From DASQFQ01 sp963802905 (GTDB lineage Bacteria; Actinomycetota; Thermoleophilia; Solirubrobacterales; Solirubrobacteraceae): DNA of 64,000 nt. Position numbers and translations under genes: made by a program. The stretch lies in assembly GCA_963802905.1 (NCBI GenBank), contig CAWDKH010000017.1, forward strand, positions 1 to 64,000. The letters run 5' to 3'. Numbering within the stretch: the first letter of the stretch is position 1; the number at the start of each line of letters is the position of its first letter. Shown one piece after another: positions 7,759 to 16,882 of this stretch. The notes below the pieces were generated by a model. That model searched no databases and was not told the DNA's origin. It worked only from the letters and a program-made list of their open reading frames with translations.

Positions 7759-9940
7759 GTGCCTCCGAACCTCGAAGAGCGCCGCCCCGCGATCACGCCG
7801 CAGCTCGCGGTGCGCGTCGCCGTGCTCGGCGGCTTCGCGTTCGTGCTGTTCGCGGTCATCTTCTTCCGCCTCTGGTTCCTGCAGGTGCTCTCCGGCGACG
7901 ACTACGTCACCCAGGCCCGCGAGAACCGCGTGCGCAAGATCAAGATCGAGGCGCCGCGCGGCGACATCGTCGACCGCGACGGCAACCGGCTCGTGCGCAC
8001 GCGCGTCGCGCCGGTCGTCCAGATCGTGCCGAGCGGGCTGCCCGAGGCCGAGATCGTGGTCGCCGACGCCTACCGCAAGGCGCGCAGCGCCTCCGAGATG
8101 CGCCGCCTGGCTGCCGCGGATCAGCTGCGCTCGCTCGAGCGCCGCCGCCGCGAGGAGGAGCGGCGCTACACGAAGCCCGAGCGCCGCGAGCACCGCCGCC
8201 TGGCGCGGGCCGCGCGCCGCGCCCAGCCCGTCGCGGTGCCGCCGCTGCCGGCCGAGGCGAAGAACCTGCGCCGCTCGTTCCGCCGCCTTGGGCGCGTGCT
8301 CGACATGTCGCCGCGCACGATCCAGCGGCGTGTGATCGAGGGCATCGCCGAGGCGCCGTACTCGAACGTGACGATCAAGACCGACGTCCCGCGTGCCTCC
8401 TTCAACTACCTCAAGGAGCGCAAGGACGAGTTCCCCGGCGTCGACGTCGAGAAGCTGTTCCTGCGCGCCTACCCGCACAAGGAGCTGGCCGCCCAGCTGT
8501 TCGGGACGCTGCGCGAGATCTCTCCGGACGAGCTGAAGAAGAAGAAGTACCGCGGCGTCGCGCCCGGCACCCGCATCGGCGCCGACGGCATCGAGGAGAC
8601 CTACGACCGCTACCTGCGCGGCCAGGACGGCTTCACCCGCGTCGTCATCAATGCGCTGGGCAACCGCGACGATCGCCGCGAGGTCACCCGCCGCGAGCCG
8701 CAGCAGGGCCAGCGCCTGCGCCTGACGCTCGACCTCGGCCTCCAGCGCGCCGCCAACAACGCGCTCAAGACCGCGATCGCCGCCGCCAACGGCAACGGCA
8801 ACCCGTCCAAGGCGGGTGCCTACGTGGCGATGGACCCGACCAACGGCGAGGTGCTGGCGCTCGGCTCCTATCCCTCCTTCGACGCCAACGTGTTCGCCAA
8901 GCCGCTGTCGCAGGAGCGCTTCGACAAGCTCAACTCGGAGGAGAACGGCGCGCCGCTGTTCAACCGCGCGATCGCCGCGGCCTATCCGACCGGCTCGGTG
9001 TTCAAGCCGATCACCGCGATGGCGTCGCTGGAGGAGGGCATCCTCACGCCGACGCAGACGATCTTCGACGACGGCGAGTTCAAGCTCGGCCCCCAGACGT
9101 TCAAGAACGCGCGCGACGCCCGCTACGGCCTGCTGAACCTGTCGCAGGCGCTCAAGGTGTCCTCCGACGTCTTCTTCTACACGCTCGGCGAGCGCGCGAA
9201 CTCGCGCGGCCCGATCATCCAGAAGTGGGCGCGCAAGCTCGGCCTCGGGCACAAGACGGGCATCGACATCCCCGGTGAGTTCGCCGGCCTGCTGCCCGAC
9301 CGCAGGTGGCGCGACGCCGGCTACGCCAAGTACCAGAAGTGCGTCAAGCGCGAGAAGGTGCCGGCCCAGACGTTCGCGGCGCTCCAGAAGTGCGGCGGCA
9401 TCGAGCGGCCGTGGTCCACGGGCGACAACGTCAACCTCGCGGTCGGCCAGGGCGACCTGCAGGCGACGCCGCTTGCAGATGGCGACCGCCTACTCCGCGA
9501 TCGCCAACGGCGGGCGCGTGGTCAAGCCGCACCTGGCGATGAGCGTCGAGGACGGCCTCGGGCGCGCGGTCGAGGAGTTCCGCACCACCGCCCGCAAGCA
9601 CGTCAAGTTCTCCGAGACCAACCAGGCGACGATCATGGACGGGCTCCGCCGCGCGGCCGGGGAGGAGGACGGCACGTCAGCCGATGTCTTCTCGGGCTTT
9701 GCGGGAGGGAAGCTCACGGTGTACGGAAAGACCGGTACCGTGGAGCGGCCGGGGCAGCCCGACCAGTCCTGGTACGCCTGCTACGTGCCTCATCCCAGCC
9801 GCCCCATCGTCGTCGTGGTCACCGTCGAGAAGGGCGGCTTCGGCGCTGAGACGGCCGCTCCGGCCGCGCGGTTGATCCTGTCCAACTGGTTCGACCTCGG
9901 CAAGGACAAGTTCAAGCAGGGTGACTCCGCAACGCGATGA
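7759..9940 (+). CDS. mrdA: Penicillin-binding protein 2 (elongasome transpeptidase), apparent frameshift
   Basis: Class B PBP that cross-links peptidoglycan during elongation, partnered with RodA. It starts with GTG directly after mreD. Features in order are an N-terminal membrane helix, the RGDIVDRDGN motif of the dimerisation domain, a strongly charged Arg/Glu insertion (about residues 110-175), and the transpeptidase domain with SVFK (SxxK). The SxN-type motif is SSD, in the segment SSDVFFYTLGE. The frame breaks at about 9473, where GQGDLQATPL should continue as QMATAYSAIANGG. One extra T moves the rest, including the KTG motif (YGKTGTVERPG), to the +1 frame, which ends at 9940. Loss of this gene would be unexpected beside intact mreBCD and rodA, so a sequence error is likely. 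Confidence 0.88.
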
Positions 9941-11130
9941 GCACCTCCTCGATTCAGCCCGCCTCGGACCCGCCGGCCCCGCTCGTGCCGCGTGAGTGGC
10001 GCCTGCGCCTGGACCCGCTGCTGCTGCTGGCGACGCTCGGGATCGTGGCCTGCTCGCTGATCGCGATCAAGGGCTCGACCGCCGACGACGTCGTCGGCCA
10101 GCCCTACTACTACCTCGAGCGCCAGGCGCTCTACGCCGTGGTCGGGCTCGTGCTCATGTACGGCGTCTCGCGGCTCGACTACTCGCGGTTGCGCGAGCTC
10201 AAGTACGTCGCCTACGGCCTGCTGATCGCCTCGATCCTCCTCGTGTTCGGCCTCGCGACCGCCACGCGCGGCTCCAAGCGCTGGATCGAGCTGCCGTTCT
10301 TCCGCTTCCAGCCCTCGGAGCTGGGCAAGCTGCTGCTGGTCATCGCCCTCTCGGGCTTCATCGTCGACCGGATGCGGCGGATGGGCCGCGAGGTCACCGC
10401 GCGGGTCATGCTGCTGGCGCTGCTGCCGGCGATGCTGGTCATGGCCCAGCCCGACCTCGGCACGTCGCTCGTGTACGTCGTCGGCGTGCTCGCGCTGCTG
10501 TTCGTGGCGGGGGCGCCGTGGCGCCACTTCGCCGCGCTCGCGGCGCTCGGCGCCATCTCCATCACGCTCGTGCTGGTCGCCGCCCCGGCGATGGGCGTCG
10601 AGGTGCTCAAGCCCTACCAGGTGCAGCGCCTGACCGCGTTCCTCAACCCCTCGGGCGATCCGGGGGACGCGGGCTACCAGCAGGAGCAGTCACGGATCGC
10701 CATCGGATCCGGCGAGAAGACCGGGCGCGGCGTCGAGAACGCCACCCAGACCGGGCTGAACTTCCTGCCCGAGCACCACACGGACTTCATCTTCGCGGTG
10801 GTCGGCGAGACCTACGGGTTCGCCGGTGCCGCCCTCGTCCTCTCGCTCTACGCGCTGCTCATATGGCGCGGTTTGCACATCCTCACGGTCGCGAAGAACC
10901 TGTACGGCGCGTTGCTCGCCGGCGGCATCACAGCGATGCTGCTTTTCCAGATTTTCGTAAACGTGGGTATGACTGTGGGGATCATGCCGATCACGGGAGT
11001 CCCGGCACCCCTTTTGAGTTTCGGCGGCTCGTCGATGCTCGTCACTTTCCTGGCCATCGGCCTTCTGCAATCGGTCCACGCGCAGGCGCGCGACACCGCT
11101 TCGCGGAAGGGACGAGCCACCGTCTTCTAA
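9937..11130 (+). CDS. rodA: Peptidoglycan glycosyltransferase RodA
   Basis: SEDS-family membrane glycosyltransferase that polymerises lipid II with PBP2. The 397 residues form about ten membrane helices. Recognisable segments are RFQPSELGKLLLV, the catalytic-Asp loop AQPDLGTSLVY, LPEHHTDFIFAVVGE, and the C-terminal GVPAPLLSFGGSSML. The ATG at 9937 overlaps the PBP2 stop (ATGA). This confirms that the second frame of mrdA is the native one at its 3' end. RodA rather than FtsW is chosen from the mreBCD-mrdA context. Confidence 0.95.
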   Translation: MSTSSIQPASDPPAPLVPREWRLRLDPLLLLATLGIVACSLIAIKGSTADDVVGQPYYYLERQALYAVVGLVLMYGVSRLDYSRLRELKYVAYGLLIASILLVFGLATATRGSKRWIELPFFRFQPSELGKLLLVIALSGFIVDRMRRMGREVTARVMLLALLPAMLVMAQPDLGTSLVYVVGVLALLFVAGAPWRHFAALAALGAISITLVLVAAPAMGVEVLKPYQVQRLTAFLNPSGDPGDAGYQQEQSRIAIGSGEKTGRGVENATQTGLNFLPEHHTDFIFAVVGETYGFAGAALVLSLYALLIWRGLHILTVAKNLYGALLAGGITAMLLFQIFVNVGMTVGIMPITGVPAPLLSFGGSSMLVTFLAIGLLQSVHAQARDTASRKGRATVF

Positions 11131-11136
11131 CCCAAT

Positions 11137-11140
11137 GAGG
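11137..11140 (+). promoter_or_regulatory. Shine-Dalgarno GAGG before the TTG start of rng
   Basis: GAGG eight bases upstream of the TTG at 11149 supports that non-ATG start. The nearby ATG at 11135 leads to an immediate stop and is not used. Confidence 0.55.
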
Positions 11141-11148
11141 CATTCTCC

Positions 11149-13188
11149 TTGAAGAAGCAAGTGCTGGTCACGGCCGACCGCGGGGAAACCCGCGTCGCCA
11201 TGCTGGAGGCGCCTGGCAATCCCGCCGCGCCCACAACCGGAGCCAAGAAGGGGGGTCGCCGCCCGAAGTCGGGTGACGTCCCTGCGGGCTACCGCGCCGC
11301 CGAGATCTACTTCGAGCGGCGTGGCTCGCGCTCGATCGTCGGCAACATCTACAAGGGCAAGGTCGACAACGTCCTGCCCGGCCTCGAGGCCGCCTTCGTC
11401 GACATCGGCCTCGACAAGAACGGCTTCCTGCACGTCGACGAGATCGTGCTGCCGGGCGTCGAGCAGGTCAAGCGCGGCCGCGGCAAGAGCGGCCCGCGCA
11501 TCAACGACCTGCTCGCACCCGGGCAGGAGATCGTCGTCCAGGTCGTCAAGGACCCCTTGAAGACCAAGGGCGCGCGGCTCTCGATGGAGCTCACGATCGC
11601 CGGGCGCTACATGGTCTACGCGCCGACCGGCGAGGGCGTCGGCGTCTCGCGCCGGCTCGAGGACAAGGAGCGCGACCGCCTGCGCAAGGAGGCCAAGCAG
11701 CTCGACCTCGGCGGCGGCGGCGCGATCATCCGCACCGCGGCGCAGGGCGCCAAGCGCGCGGACTTCGAGCGCGAGCTCGGCTACCTGTTCAAGCTCAACG
11801 AGGTGCTGCAGCGGCGCGTCGAGGAGACGATCGCGCCCGACATGGTCTTCCAAGAGGCCGACCTCTCGATCCGCGTCGTGCGCGACATCTTCTCCGAGCA
11901 CTTCGAGAAGGCGATCGTCGACGATCCCAAGCAGCACCAGCGGCTGACGTCGTTCTTCACGCGCACCGCGCCGGAGCTCGTCGACCGCGTCGAGCTGTGG
12001 GAGGAGGACGCCGACCTGTTCGAGTCCTTCGGCGTCGACAAGGTCATCGAGGGCATGCTCACGCGCCGCGTCGACCTGCCCAGCGGCGGCTACCTGATGA
12101 TCGACTACGGCGAGGCGCTGACCGTGATCGACGTCAACTCGGGCTCGTTCACCGGCCGCGGCAAGTCGGCCCGGCTCGAGGACGTGATCACCAAGACGAA
12201 CCTCGAGTCGGCCGAGGAGGTCGTCAACCAGCTGCGGCTGCGCGACATCGGCGGCATCATCGTCATCGACTTCATCGACATGGCCCGCGCGCGCAACCGC
12301 GACGCCGTGCTCAAGACGCTGCGCAAGTCGCTCGACGAGGACCGCACGAAGACCTTCGTGGTCGAGATCTCGCCGCTCGGGCTGGTCGAGATGACGCGCC
12401 AGAACGTCACCGACGGCGTGCGCGAGATCATGACCAAGCCGTGCCCCACCTGCGACGGCGAGGGCGTGGTGAAGTCGGAGGAGACGATCGCCATCGAGGT
12501 CGAGCGCGAGCTGCGCAAGATGGTCGTCAAGGCCGGCAAGGACGGTCCCGAGGCCTACCTCGTGCGCCTCAATCCGCGCGTCACCCACTGGTTCACGCAC
12601 GACGGGGCGCACAACCTGCACGCGCTCGAGCACGAGACCGGCCGCCGCTTCTTCTTCGAGGGGTCCGAGGGGCTGCCGCTCGTGCACTTCGCGGTCACCC
12701 AGGAGGGCGCGCGCGAGGAGATCGAGCAGCAGGCCGTGCCGTTCCAGGCCGGCGACGAGGTGCACGTCCACATCGTCGAGCCGCACATGTACAACGAGGA
12801 CGACGCGGTCGCCAAGGTCGACGGCTACATGATCGAGGTCGTCAACGCGATCCCCTACGTCGGCGAGAAGAAGCTCGTCCACATCGAGGAGGCGGGGCGC
12901 ACGCTGGCCCGCGCCGTGCTCGTGGGCGCCGAGGCCGAGGAGGCCGCCGAGGCGGCCAAGGAGCGGGCGAAGGCCGCGAAGGCGCGCGCCCGCCGCAAGC
13001 CCCGCGCGGCGGCAAAGCCGGCCGCCAAGGCCGCGCCCAAGGCAGCGGCGAAGCCGAAGGAGCCGCCGGAGCCGGAGGAAGGCGACACGCCGGAGGGCGA
13101 CGACGAGACGCTAGAATCGAAGCCTCGGCGCCGCGGCCGCAGAGGCGGACGGCGCCGTTCGCGTGCGAAGGCCGAAGCCAGCGAGTGA
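11149..13188 (+). CDS. rng: Ribonuclease E/G
   Basis: Endoribonuclease for rRNA and tRNA maturation and mRNA decay. The 679 residues start at TTG (MKKQVLVTADRGETRVAMLE). An S1 RNA-binding domain is interrupted by a basic insertion (IVGNIYKGKVDNVLPGLEAA onward). The RNase H-like/DNase I-like catalytic core includes VIDVNSGSFTGRG and IGGIIVIDFIDM, and the zinc-link CPTCDGEG is present. The last about 110 residues are low-complexity Ala/Lys/Pro/Glu ending in an Arg/Gly-rich patch, a likely disordered scaffold tail as in actinobacterial RNase E. It sits directly before rplU-rpmA, a conserved neighbourhood. Confidence 0.95.
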   Translation: MKKQVLVTADRGETRVAMLEAPGNPAAPTTGAKKGGRRPKSGDVPAGYRAAEIYFERRGSRSIVGNIYKGKVDNVLPGLEAAFVDIGLDKNGFLHVDEIVLPGVEQVKRGRGKSGPRINDLLAPGQEIVVQVVKDPLKTKGARLSMELTIAGRYMVYAPTGEGVGVSRRLEDKERDRLRKEAKQLDLGGGGAIIRTAAQGAKRADFERELGYLFKLNEVLQRRVEETIAPDMVFQEADLSIRVVRDIFSEHFEKAIVDDPKQHQRLTSFFTRTAPELVDRVELWEEDADLFESFGVDKVIEGMLTRRVDLPSGGYLMIDYGEALTVIDVNSGSFTGRGKSARLEDVITKTNLESAEEVVNQLRLRDIGGIIVIDFIDMARARNRDAVLKTLRKSLDEDRTKTFVVEISPLGLVEMTRQNVTDGVREIMTKPCPTCDGEGVVKSEETIAIEVERELRKMVVKAGKDGPEAYLVRLNPRVTHWFTHDGAHNLHALEHETGRRFFFEGSEGLPLVHFAVTQEGAREEIEQQAVPFQAGDEVHVHIVEPHMYNEDDAVAKVDGYMIEVVNAIPYVGEKKLVHIEEAGRTLARAVLVGAEAEEAAEAAKERAKAAKARARRKPRAAAKPAAKAAPKAAAKPKEPPEPEEGDTPEGDDETLESKPRRRGRRGGRRRSRAKAEASE

Positions 13189-13197
13189 TCTGAACTT

Positions 13198-13572
13198 ATG
13201 CCCGAATCCACTTACGCCGTCGTCAAGTGCGGCGGAACACAGCACCGCGTCGAGGAGGGGACGACCCTGCTCGTCGACCGCCTGACGGCCGACGAGGGCG
13301 CGTCCATCGACCTCGAGCCGCTGCTCTACGCGGGCGGCAAGGACACGCTGTTCGCCAGCTCCGACCTCGGCCGCATCAAGGTCAAGGCCAAGATCCTCGG
13401 CCATGAGCGCGGCCCCAAGCTGCGCATCTTCAAGTTCAAGCCCAAGCGCGGCTACAAGCGCACCACGGGCCACCGCTCCGAGCTGACCCGCATCGAGGTC
13501 ACGAGCATCTCGGTCGGCAAGGGATCGTCGTCGTCATCGAAGAAGACCGAGGAGGCCGAGAATGGCTCATAA
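13198..13572 (+). CDS. rplU: 50S ribosomal protein L21
   Basis: Large-subunit protein binding 23S rRNA. The 124 residues have the L21 start YAVVKCGGTQHRVEEG and the C-terminal KRGYKRTTGHRSELTRIEV. A short Ser/Lys/Glu extension beyond the usual end makes it about 20 residues longer than typical. It overlaps rpmA by 11 bases. Confidence 0.97.
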   Translation: MPESTYAVVKCGGTQHRVEEGTTLLVDRLTADEGASIDLEPLLYAGGKDTLFASSDLGRIKVKAKILGHERGPKLRIFKFKPKRGYKRTTGHRSELTRIEVTSISVGKGSSSSSKKTEEAENGS

Positions 13573-13822
13573 GAAGGGGCTCGGCTCCAGCCGTAACGGC
13601 CGCGACTCCAACGCCCAGCGCCTCGGCGTGAAGATCTTCGCGGGCCAGACCGTCACCGGCGGCGAGATCATCGTGCGCCAGCGCGGGACGAAGTTCCGCC
13701 CCGGCGCCGGCGTCGGCATCGGCAAGGACGACACGATCTTCGCCAAGGGCCCGGGCATCGTGCAGTTCAAGGAGGGCCGCCGAGGCCGCACCATCTCGGT
13801 CGAGCCCGCCGCCACCGAGTAG
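13562..13822 (+). CDS. rpmA: 50S ribosomal protein L27
   Basis: Large-subunit protein reaching the peptidyl-transferase centre. The 86 residues begin MAHKKGLGSSRNGRDS and contain GVKIFAGQTVTGGEIIVRQR, both diagnostic. It starts inside the end of rplU. The canonical non-cleaved N-terminus means no Firmicutes-type leader peptide. Confidence 0.97.
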   Translation: MAHKKGLGSSRNGRDSNAQRLGVKIFAGQTVTGGEIIVRQRGTKFRPGAGVGIGKDDTIFAKGPGIVQFKEGRRGRTISVEPAATE

Positions 13823-13833
13823 CGGCCTTCGCG

Positions 13834-14349
13834 TCAGCGGGGTACGACGCCCGGCCGGAGGAACGGCTTGTAGGGCTGGATCGCCGCTGGGGCCACGTGG
13901 CCCGGATCGAGTCCGCGGCTCCCGAGCAGGTCGGATGCTGCGGGCGGGACGCGCACGGTCGCGGTCGCGCGGCTGCTGCCGCGCCGCTGCACCACGGCGA
14001 GTCGCGTGGCGTCGCCGATCTGCTCACGGGTCACCCGGAACGTGACGCGGAAGTGGCAGCGGCGGTCGAGCCTGGCGGTCCGGCGCTGCAGCAGCTGCGC
14101 GCCGCGCTTGAGGCTGAGCGAGACCCGCCCTCGGCAGGCGCGTGAAGTCCGGGCGGCTCGCGCGTAGCCACCCGCGTAGGGGATCCGCGTGAGCGCACTC
14201 TGCGGAGGTGGGGCGGGCGTCGCACTCGCGTCGGGGATCGGCGCGAACGAGCCGCTCCACGGCGCGGTGGCCGATGCCCCCGCGGGGAGCGCCAACAGCG
14301 CGGCCGCGGCTGCGGCAACGGCGAAGCAACGATGCCGAGGGGCCGCCAT
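13834..14349 (-). CDS. Secreted protein of unknown function
   Basis: 171 residues from the ATG at 14349. The N-terminus is a clear signal peptide: basic MAAPRHR, then an Ala/Leu-rich helix ending near AGASATA. The mature part has a Pro-rich stretch, then an Arg-rich beta-like segment with one cysteine pair (CRGRVSLSL and RRCHFRVTF). The C-terminus is Pro-rich. Bases and codon use match the neighbours. No family is recognised. The shape resembles small secreted proteins of Solirubrobacterales with a C-terminal Ig-like or cell-surface module. Confidence 0.65.
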   Translation of the reverse strand: MAAPRHRCFAVAAAAAALLALPAGASATAPWSGSFAPIPDASATPAPPPQSALTRIPYAGGYARAARTSRACRGRVSLSLKRGAQLLQRRTARLDRRCHFRVTFRVTREQIGDATRLAVVQRRGSSRATATVRVPPAASDLLGSRGLDPGHVAPAAIQPYKPFLRPGVVPR

Positions 14350-14425
14350 GCGCCGATCGAACCACGTGCGGCCGCGACCCACCCTCGACTTTCGGGGAGG
14401 GCGACGGGGGATCTCGACGGACGTT

Positions 14426-14431
14426 TAACCT
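14426..14431 (+). promoter_or_regulatory. Candidate -10 box of the mgtC-like gene (TAACCT)
   Basis: TAACCT ends six bases before the ATG at 14438, the leaderless spacing seen repeatedly here. The same hexamer precedes proB, leuS and lepA. Confidence 0.5.
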
Positions 14432-14437
14432 GCTCGG

Positions 14438-15127
14438 ATGCACACGACGGAGTGGGAGCTGTTGTGGCGCCTCGGGCTGGCGCTCGTGCTCTCGACGGTC
14501 ATCGGCCTCGAGCGCGAGTGGCGGCAGAAGAGCGCCGGGCTGCGCACGTACACGCTGGTCGGGCTGGGCTCCGCCCTGTTCCTGCTCGTCTCCGAGTTCG
14601 GCTTCTTCGATGAGCTCGAGCGCGGGGAGGTCGTGCTCGACCCCTCGCGCGTCGCCGCCCAGATCGTGTCGGGCATCGGCTTCATCGGCGGCGGGCTGAT
14701 CTTCGTCCGCCGCGACTCGGTGCGCGGCCTGACCACCGCGGCCGGCGTGTGGCTGGTGGCGGCCGTCGGGATGGCCGCCGGGGCTGGGCTGGCGGTGCTG
14801 GCGGTCGCCTCGACGCTCGCCTACCTGCTCGTCACCACCACCTATCCGCTGCTGGCCCGGCGGCTGCCGCGCTCGGGGTTTGCCCCGTCGCCGCTGCGCA
14901 TCACCTACCACGACGGCCGGGGCGTGCTGCGCGAGGCGCTCGCGCGGGTCACGAGCGCGGGCTTCGACGTCTCCGACGTGTCGTTCGACCGCGACGAGCA
15001 CGATCGGGTCACGGTCGCGGTCGAGGTCCGCGGGCGGGAGCCGCTGACCGGTCTGGTGACCGAGCTGGGCGAGCTCGACGGCGTCGTCTCCGTGCACGCG
15101 GCCGACGCCAACGCGGACCCGGATTGA
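14438..15127 (+). CDS. MgtC/SapB-family membrane protein
   Basis: 229 residues. About four membrane helices in the first 140 residues carry the family signatures VIGLEREWRQKSAGLRTYTL and GIGFIGGGLI. A soluble ACT-like C-terminal domain of about 85 residues follows. MgtC proteins in intracellular pathogens support growth at low magnesium and inhibit the F-type ATPase; the role of soil homologues is unclear. The stop overlaps the next start (TGATG). Confidence 0.85.
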   Translation: MHTTEWELLWRLGLALVLSTVIGLEREWRQKSAGLRTYTLVGLGSALFLLVSEFGFFDELERGEVVLDPSRVAAQIVSGIGFIGGGLIFVRRDSVRGLTTAAGVWLVAAVGMAAGAGLAVLAVASTLAYLLVTTTYPLLARRLPRSGFAPSPLRITYHDGRGVLREALARVTSAGFDVSDVSFDRDEHDRVTVAVEVRGREPLTGLVTELGELDGVVSVHAADANADPD

Positions 15128-16167
15128 TGCGCGCGATCACGGTCATCCCCGGCCGGGCGGGCTCCGCGCAGCTCGACGAGGTGCCCGAGCCGGCCGCGGC
15201 GGCCGGCTCGCTGCTGGTGGACGGGCTGGCGCTCGGCATCTGCGGCACCGACGGGGAGATCGTGCGCGGCGAGTACGGCTGGCCGCCGGCGGGGGAGGAG
15301 CGGCTCGTGCTCGGCCACGAGTCGCTCGGGCGGGTGCTCGAGGCGCCGGACGGCTCGGGCTTCGCGGCCGGCGACCTTGTGGTCGGCATCGTCCGCCGGC
15401 CCGACGCGGTGCCGTGTGCGCCGTGCGCGGCCGGCGCGTGGGACTTCTGCGCCAACGGCGAGTACACCGAGCGCGGGATCAAGCAGCTCCACGGCTATGG
15501 CTCGGAGCGCTGGCGCGTCGAGCCGGACTTCGCGATCCGGCTCGACCCGGGGCTCGAGGACGTCGGCGTGCTGCTCGAGCCGACCAGCGTGGTCGCGAAG
15601 GCGTGGGAGCAGATCGAGCGGATCGGGGCGCGCGCGACGTTCGCGCCGCGCAGCGTGCTCGTCACGGGCGCTGGGCCGATCGGGCTGCTGGCCGCGTTGC
15701 TCGCCGTGCAGCGGGGCTACGAGGTGCACGTGCTCGACCAGGTCACCGACGGCCCGAAGCCCGAGCTCGTCGCGCAGCTCGGCGGGACGTACTACGCGGG
15801 CGACGCCTCGGCCGCCGGCCGGGTCGACATCGTGGTCGAGGCGACCGGCGCCGGCCCGGTCGTCGCACAGGCGCTGCGCGGCACGACGCGCAACGGGATC
15901 GTCTGCCTCACCGGCGTGTCCTCGGGCGGCCGCCCGCTCGACTTCGACATCGGCGGCTTCAACCGCGACCTCGTGCTCGAGAACGACGTCGTGTTCGGCA
16001 CCGTGAGCGCGAACCACCGCCACTACGAGGCGGCGGCGGAGGCGCTGGCCGCCGCCGACCGCGCGTGGCTGCGCGGGCTGATCACCCGGCGCGTGCCGCT
16101 CGATCGCTGGCAGGAGGCGCTCGAGCGCGGCCCCGGCGACGTGAAGGTGGTCGTCGAGCTGTCCTAG
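15127..16167 (+). CDS. Zinc-dependent alcohol dehydrogenase, glucose 1-dehydrogenase-like
   Basis: Medium-chain dehydrogenase of 346 residues. The N-terminal GroES-like catalytic domain has ligand segments GICGTDGE and GHESLG, and a structural-zinc-like cysteine cluster (CAPCAAGAWDFC). The Rossmann domain has VTGAGPIGLLAA. The C-terminal FNRDLVLENDVVFGTVSANHRHYEAA resembles archaeal-type glucose dehydrogenase, so oxidation of glucose or a related sugar with NAD(P) is the best guess. It is co-transcribed with the mgtC-like gene. Its stop overlaps tail to tail with the convergent SDR gene. Confidence 0.82.
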   Translation: MRAITVIPGRAGSAQLDEVPEPAAAAGSLLVDGLALGICGTDGEIVRGEYGWPPAGEERLVLGHESLGRVLEAPDGSGFAAGDLVVGIVRRPDAVPCAPCAAGAWDFCANGEYTERGIKQLHGYGSERWRVEPDFAIRLDPGLEDVGVLLEPTSVVAKAWEQIERIGARATFAPRSVLVTGAGPIGLLAALLAVQRGYEVHVLDQVTDGPKPELVAQLGGTYYAGDASAAGRVDIVVEATGAGPVVAQALRGTTRNGIVCLTGVSSGGRPLDFDIGGFNRDLVLENDVVFGTVSANHRHYEAAAEALAAADRAWLRGLITRRVPLDRWQEALERGPGDVKVVVELS

Positions 16168-16862
16168 CCGGGCTGGGCGGTCGGCCGGATCAGGATCTCG
16201 TTGACGTCCATGTGCGGCGGCTGCTGCACGGCGAACATGACCGCGCGAGCGATGTCGTCGGCCTGCAGCGGCTCGAGCTGCAGCGGCGAGTCGAAGAACG
16301 GCGTGTCGGTCATGCCCGGCTCGATCACCGTCACCCGCACGCCGCTGTCGTTGAGCTCCTGGCGCAGCGACTCGCCCATGCCGGTGATCGCCCACTTGGT
16401 GGCGGAGTAGAGCGAGCCGACGACCGCGCGGCGGCCGGCCACCGACCCGGTGAGCAGCATGTGGCCCTTGCTGTCCTTGAGCGCGTCCAGCGTGGCCCGG
16501 ATCGTGAGGGCGGCGCCGTAGACGTTGGTGAGCACCATCTCCTTCCAGTGGTCGACGTCGCTCTCCTGGAAGCCGCGCGGCGCGCCGAAGCCGGCGTTGG
16601 CGAACGCGACGTCGACGCGCCCGTAGGCGTCGAGCGCGGCCTTGACGAGCGCCTGCTGCTGGTCCCACTCGGTGACGTCGCAGGTCACGGCGATCGCACG
16701 CTCGTCGCCGCCGAGCTCCTCGGCGAGGGCGTCGATCTTGTCCGTGGAGCGCGCGGCGAGGACGAGGCGGTAGCCGGCCTCCGCGGCGTGGCGGGCGGTG
16801 GCGGCGCCGATGCCGCTGGAGGCGCCGGTGATGAGGAAGACGGGGTCTGAGTTCGAAGCCAT
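16164..16862 (-). CDS. Short-chain dehydrogenase/reductase
   Basis: Classical SDR of 232 residues. The cofactor loop is TGASSGIG, followed by the NAG motif (FANAGFG), the catalytic Ser in LLTGSVAGR, and the YSATK Tyr-Lys pair. The closest familiar group is the YdfG/serine 3-dehydrogenase type, judged from VIEPGMTDTPFF and the C-terminal PPHMDVNEILIRPT. The physiological substrate cannot be read from sequence. It is convergent with the glucose-dehydrogenase-like gene and divergent from obgE. Confidence 0.88.
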   Translation of the reverse strand: MASNSDPVFLITGASSGIGAATARHAAEAGYRLVLAARSTDKIDALAEELGGDERAIAVTCDVTEWDQQQALVKAALDAYGRVDVAFANAGFGAPRGFQESDVDHWKEMVLTNVYGAALTIRATLDALKDSKGHMLLTGSVAGRRAVVGSLYSATKWAITGMGESLRQELNDSGVRVTVIEPGMTDTPFFDSPLQLEPLQADDIARAVMFAVQQPPHMDVNEILIRPTAQPG

Positions 16863-16867
16863 GCGGC

Positions 16868-16873
16868 TACGGT
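16868..16873 (+). promoter_or_regulatory. Candidate -10 box of obgE (TACGGT)
   Basis: TACGGT ends nine bases before the TTG at 16883, consistent with a leaderless transcript. It lies just upstream of the divergent SDR start. Confidence 0.35.
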
Positions 16874-16882
16874 TACCCGGCT

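Noticed and set aside
6667..9252. 861-codon antisense frame under mreC-mreD-mrdA
   Set aside because: The sense genes are certain. The antisense product is compositionally biased, without motifs.
10690..12882. 730-codon antisense frame under rodA and rng
   Set aside because: Same reason: a shadow of RNase E/G and RodA.
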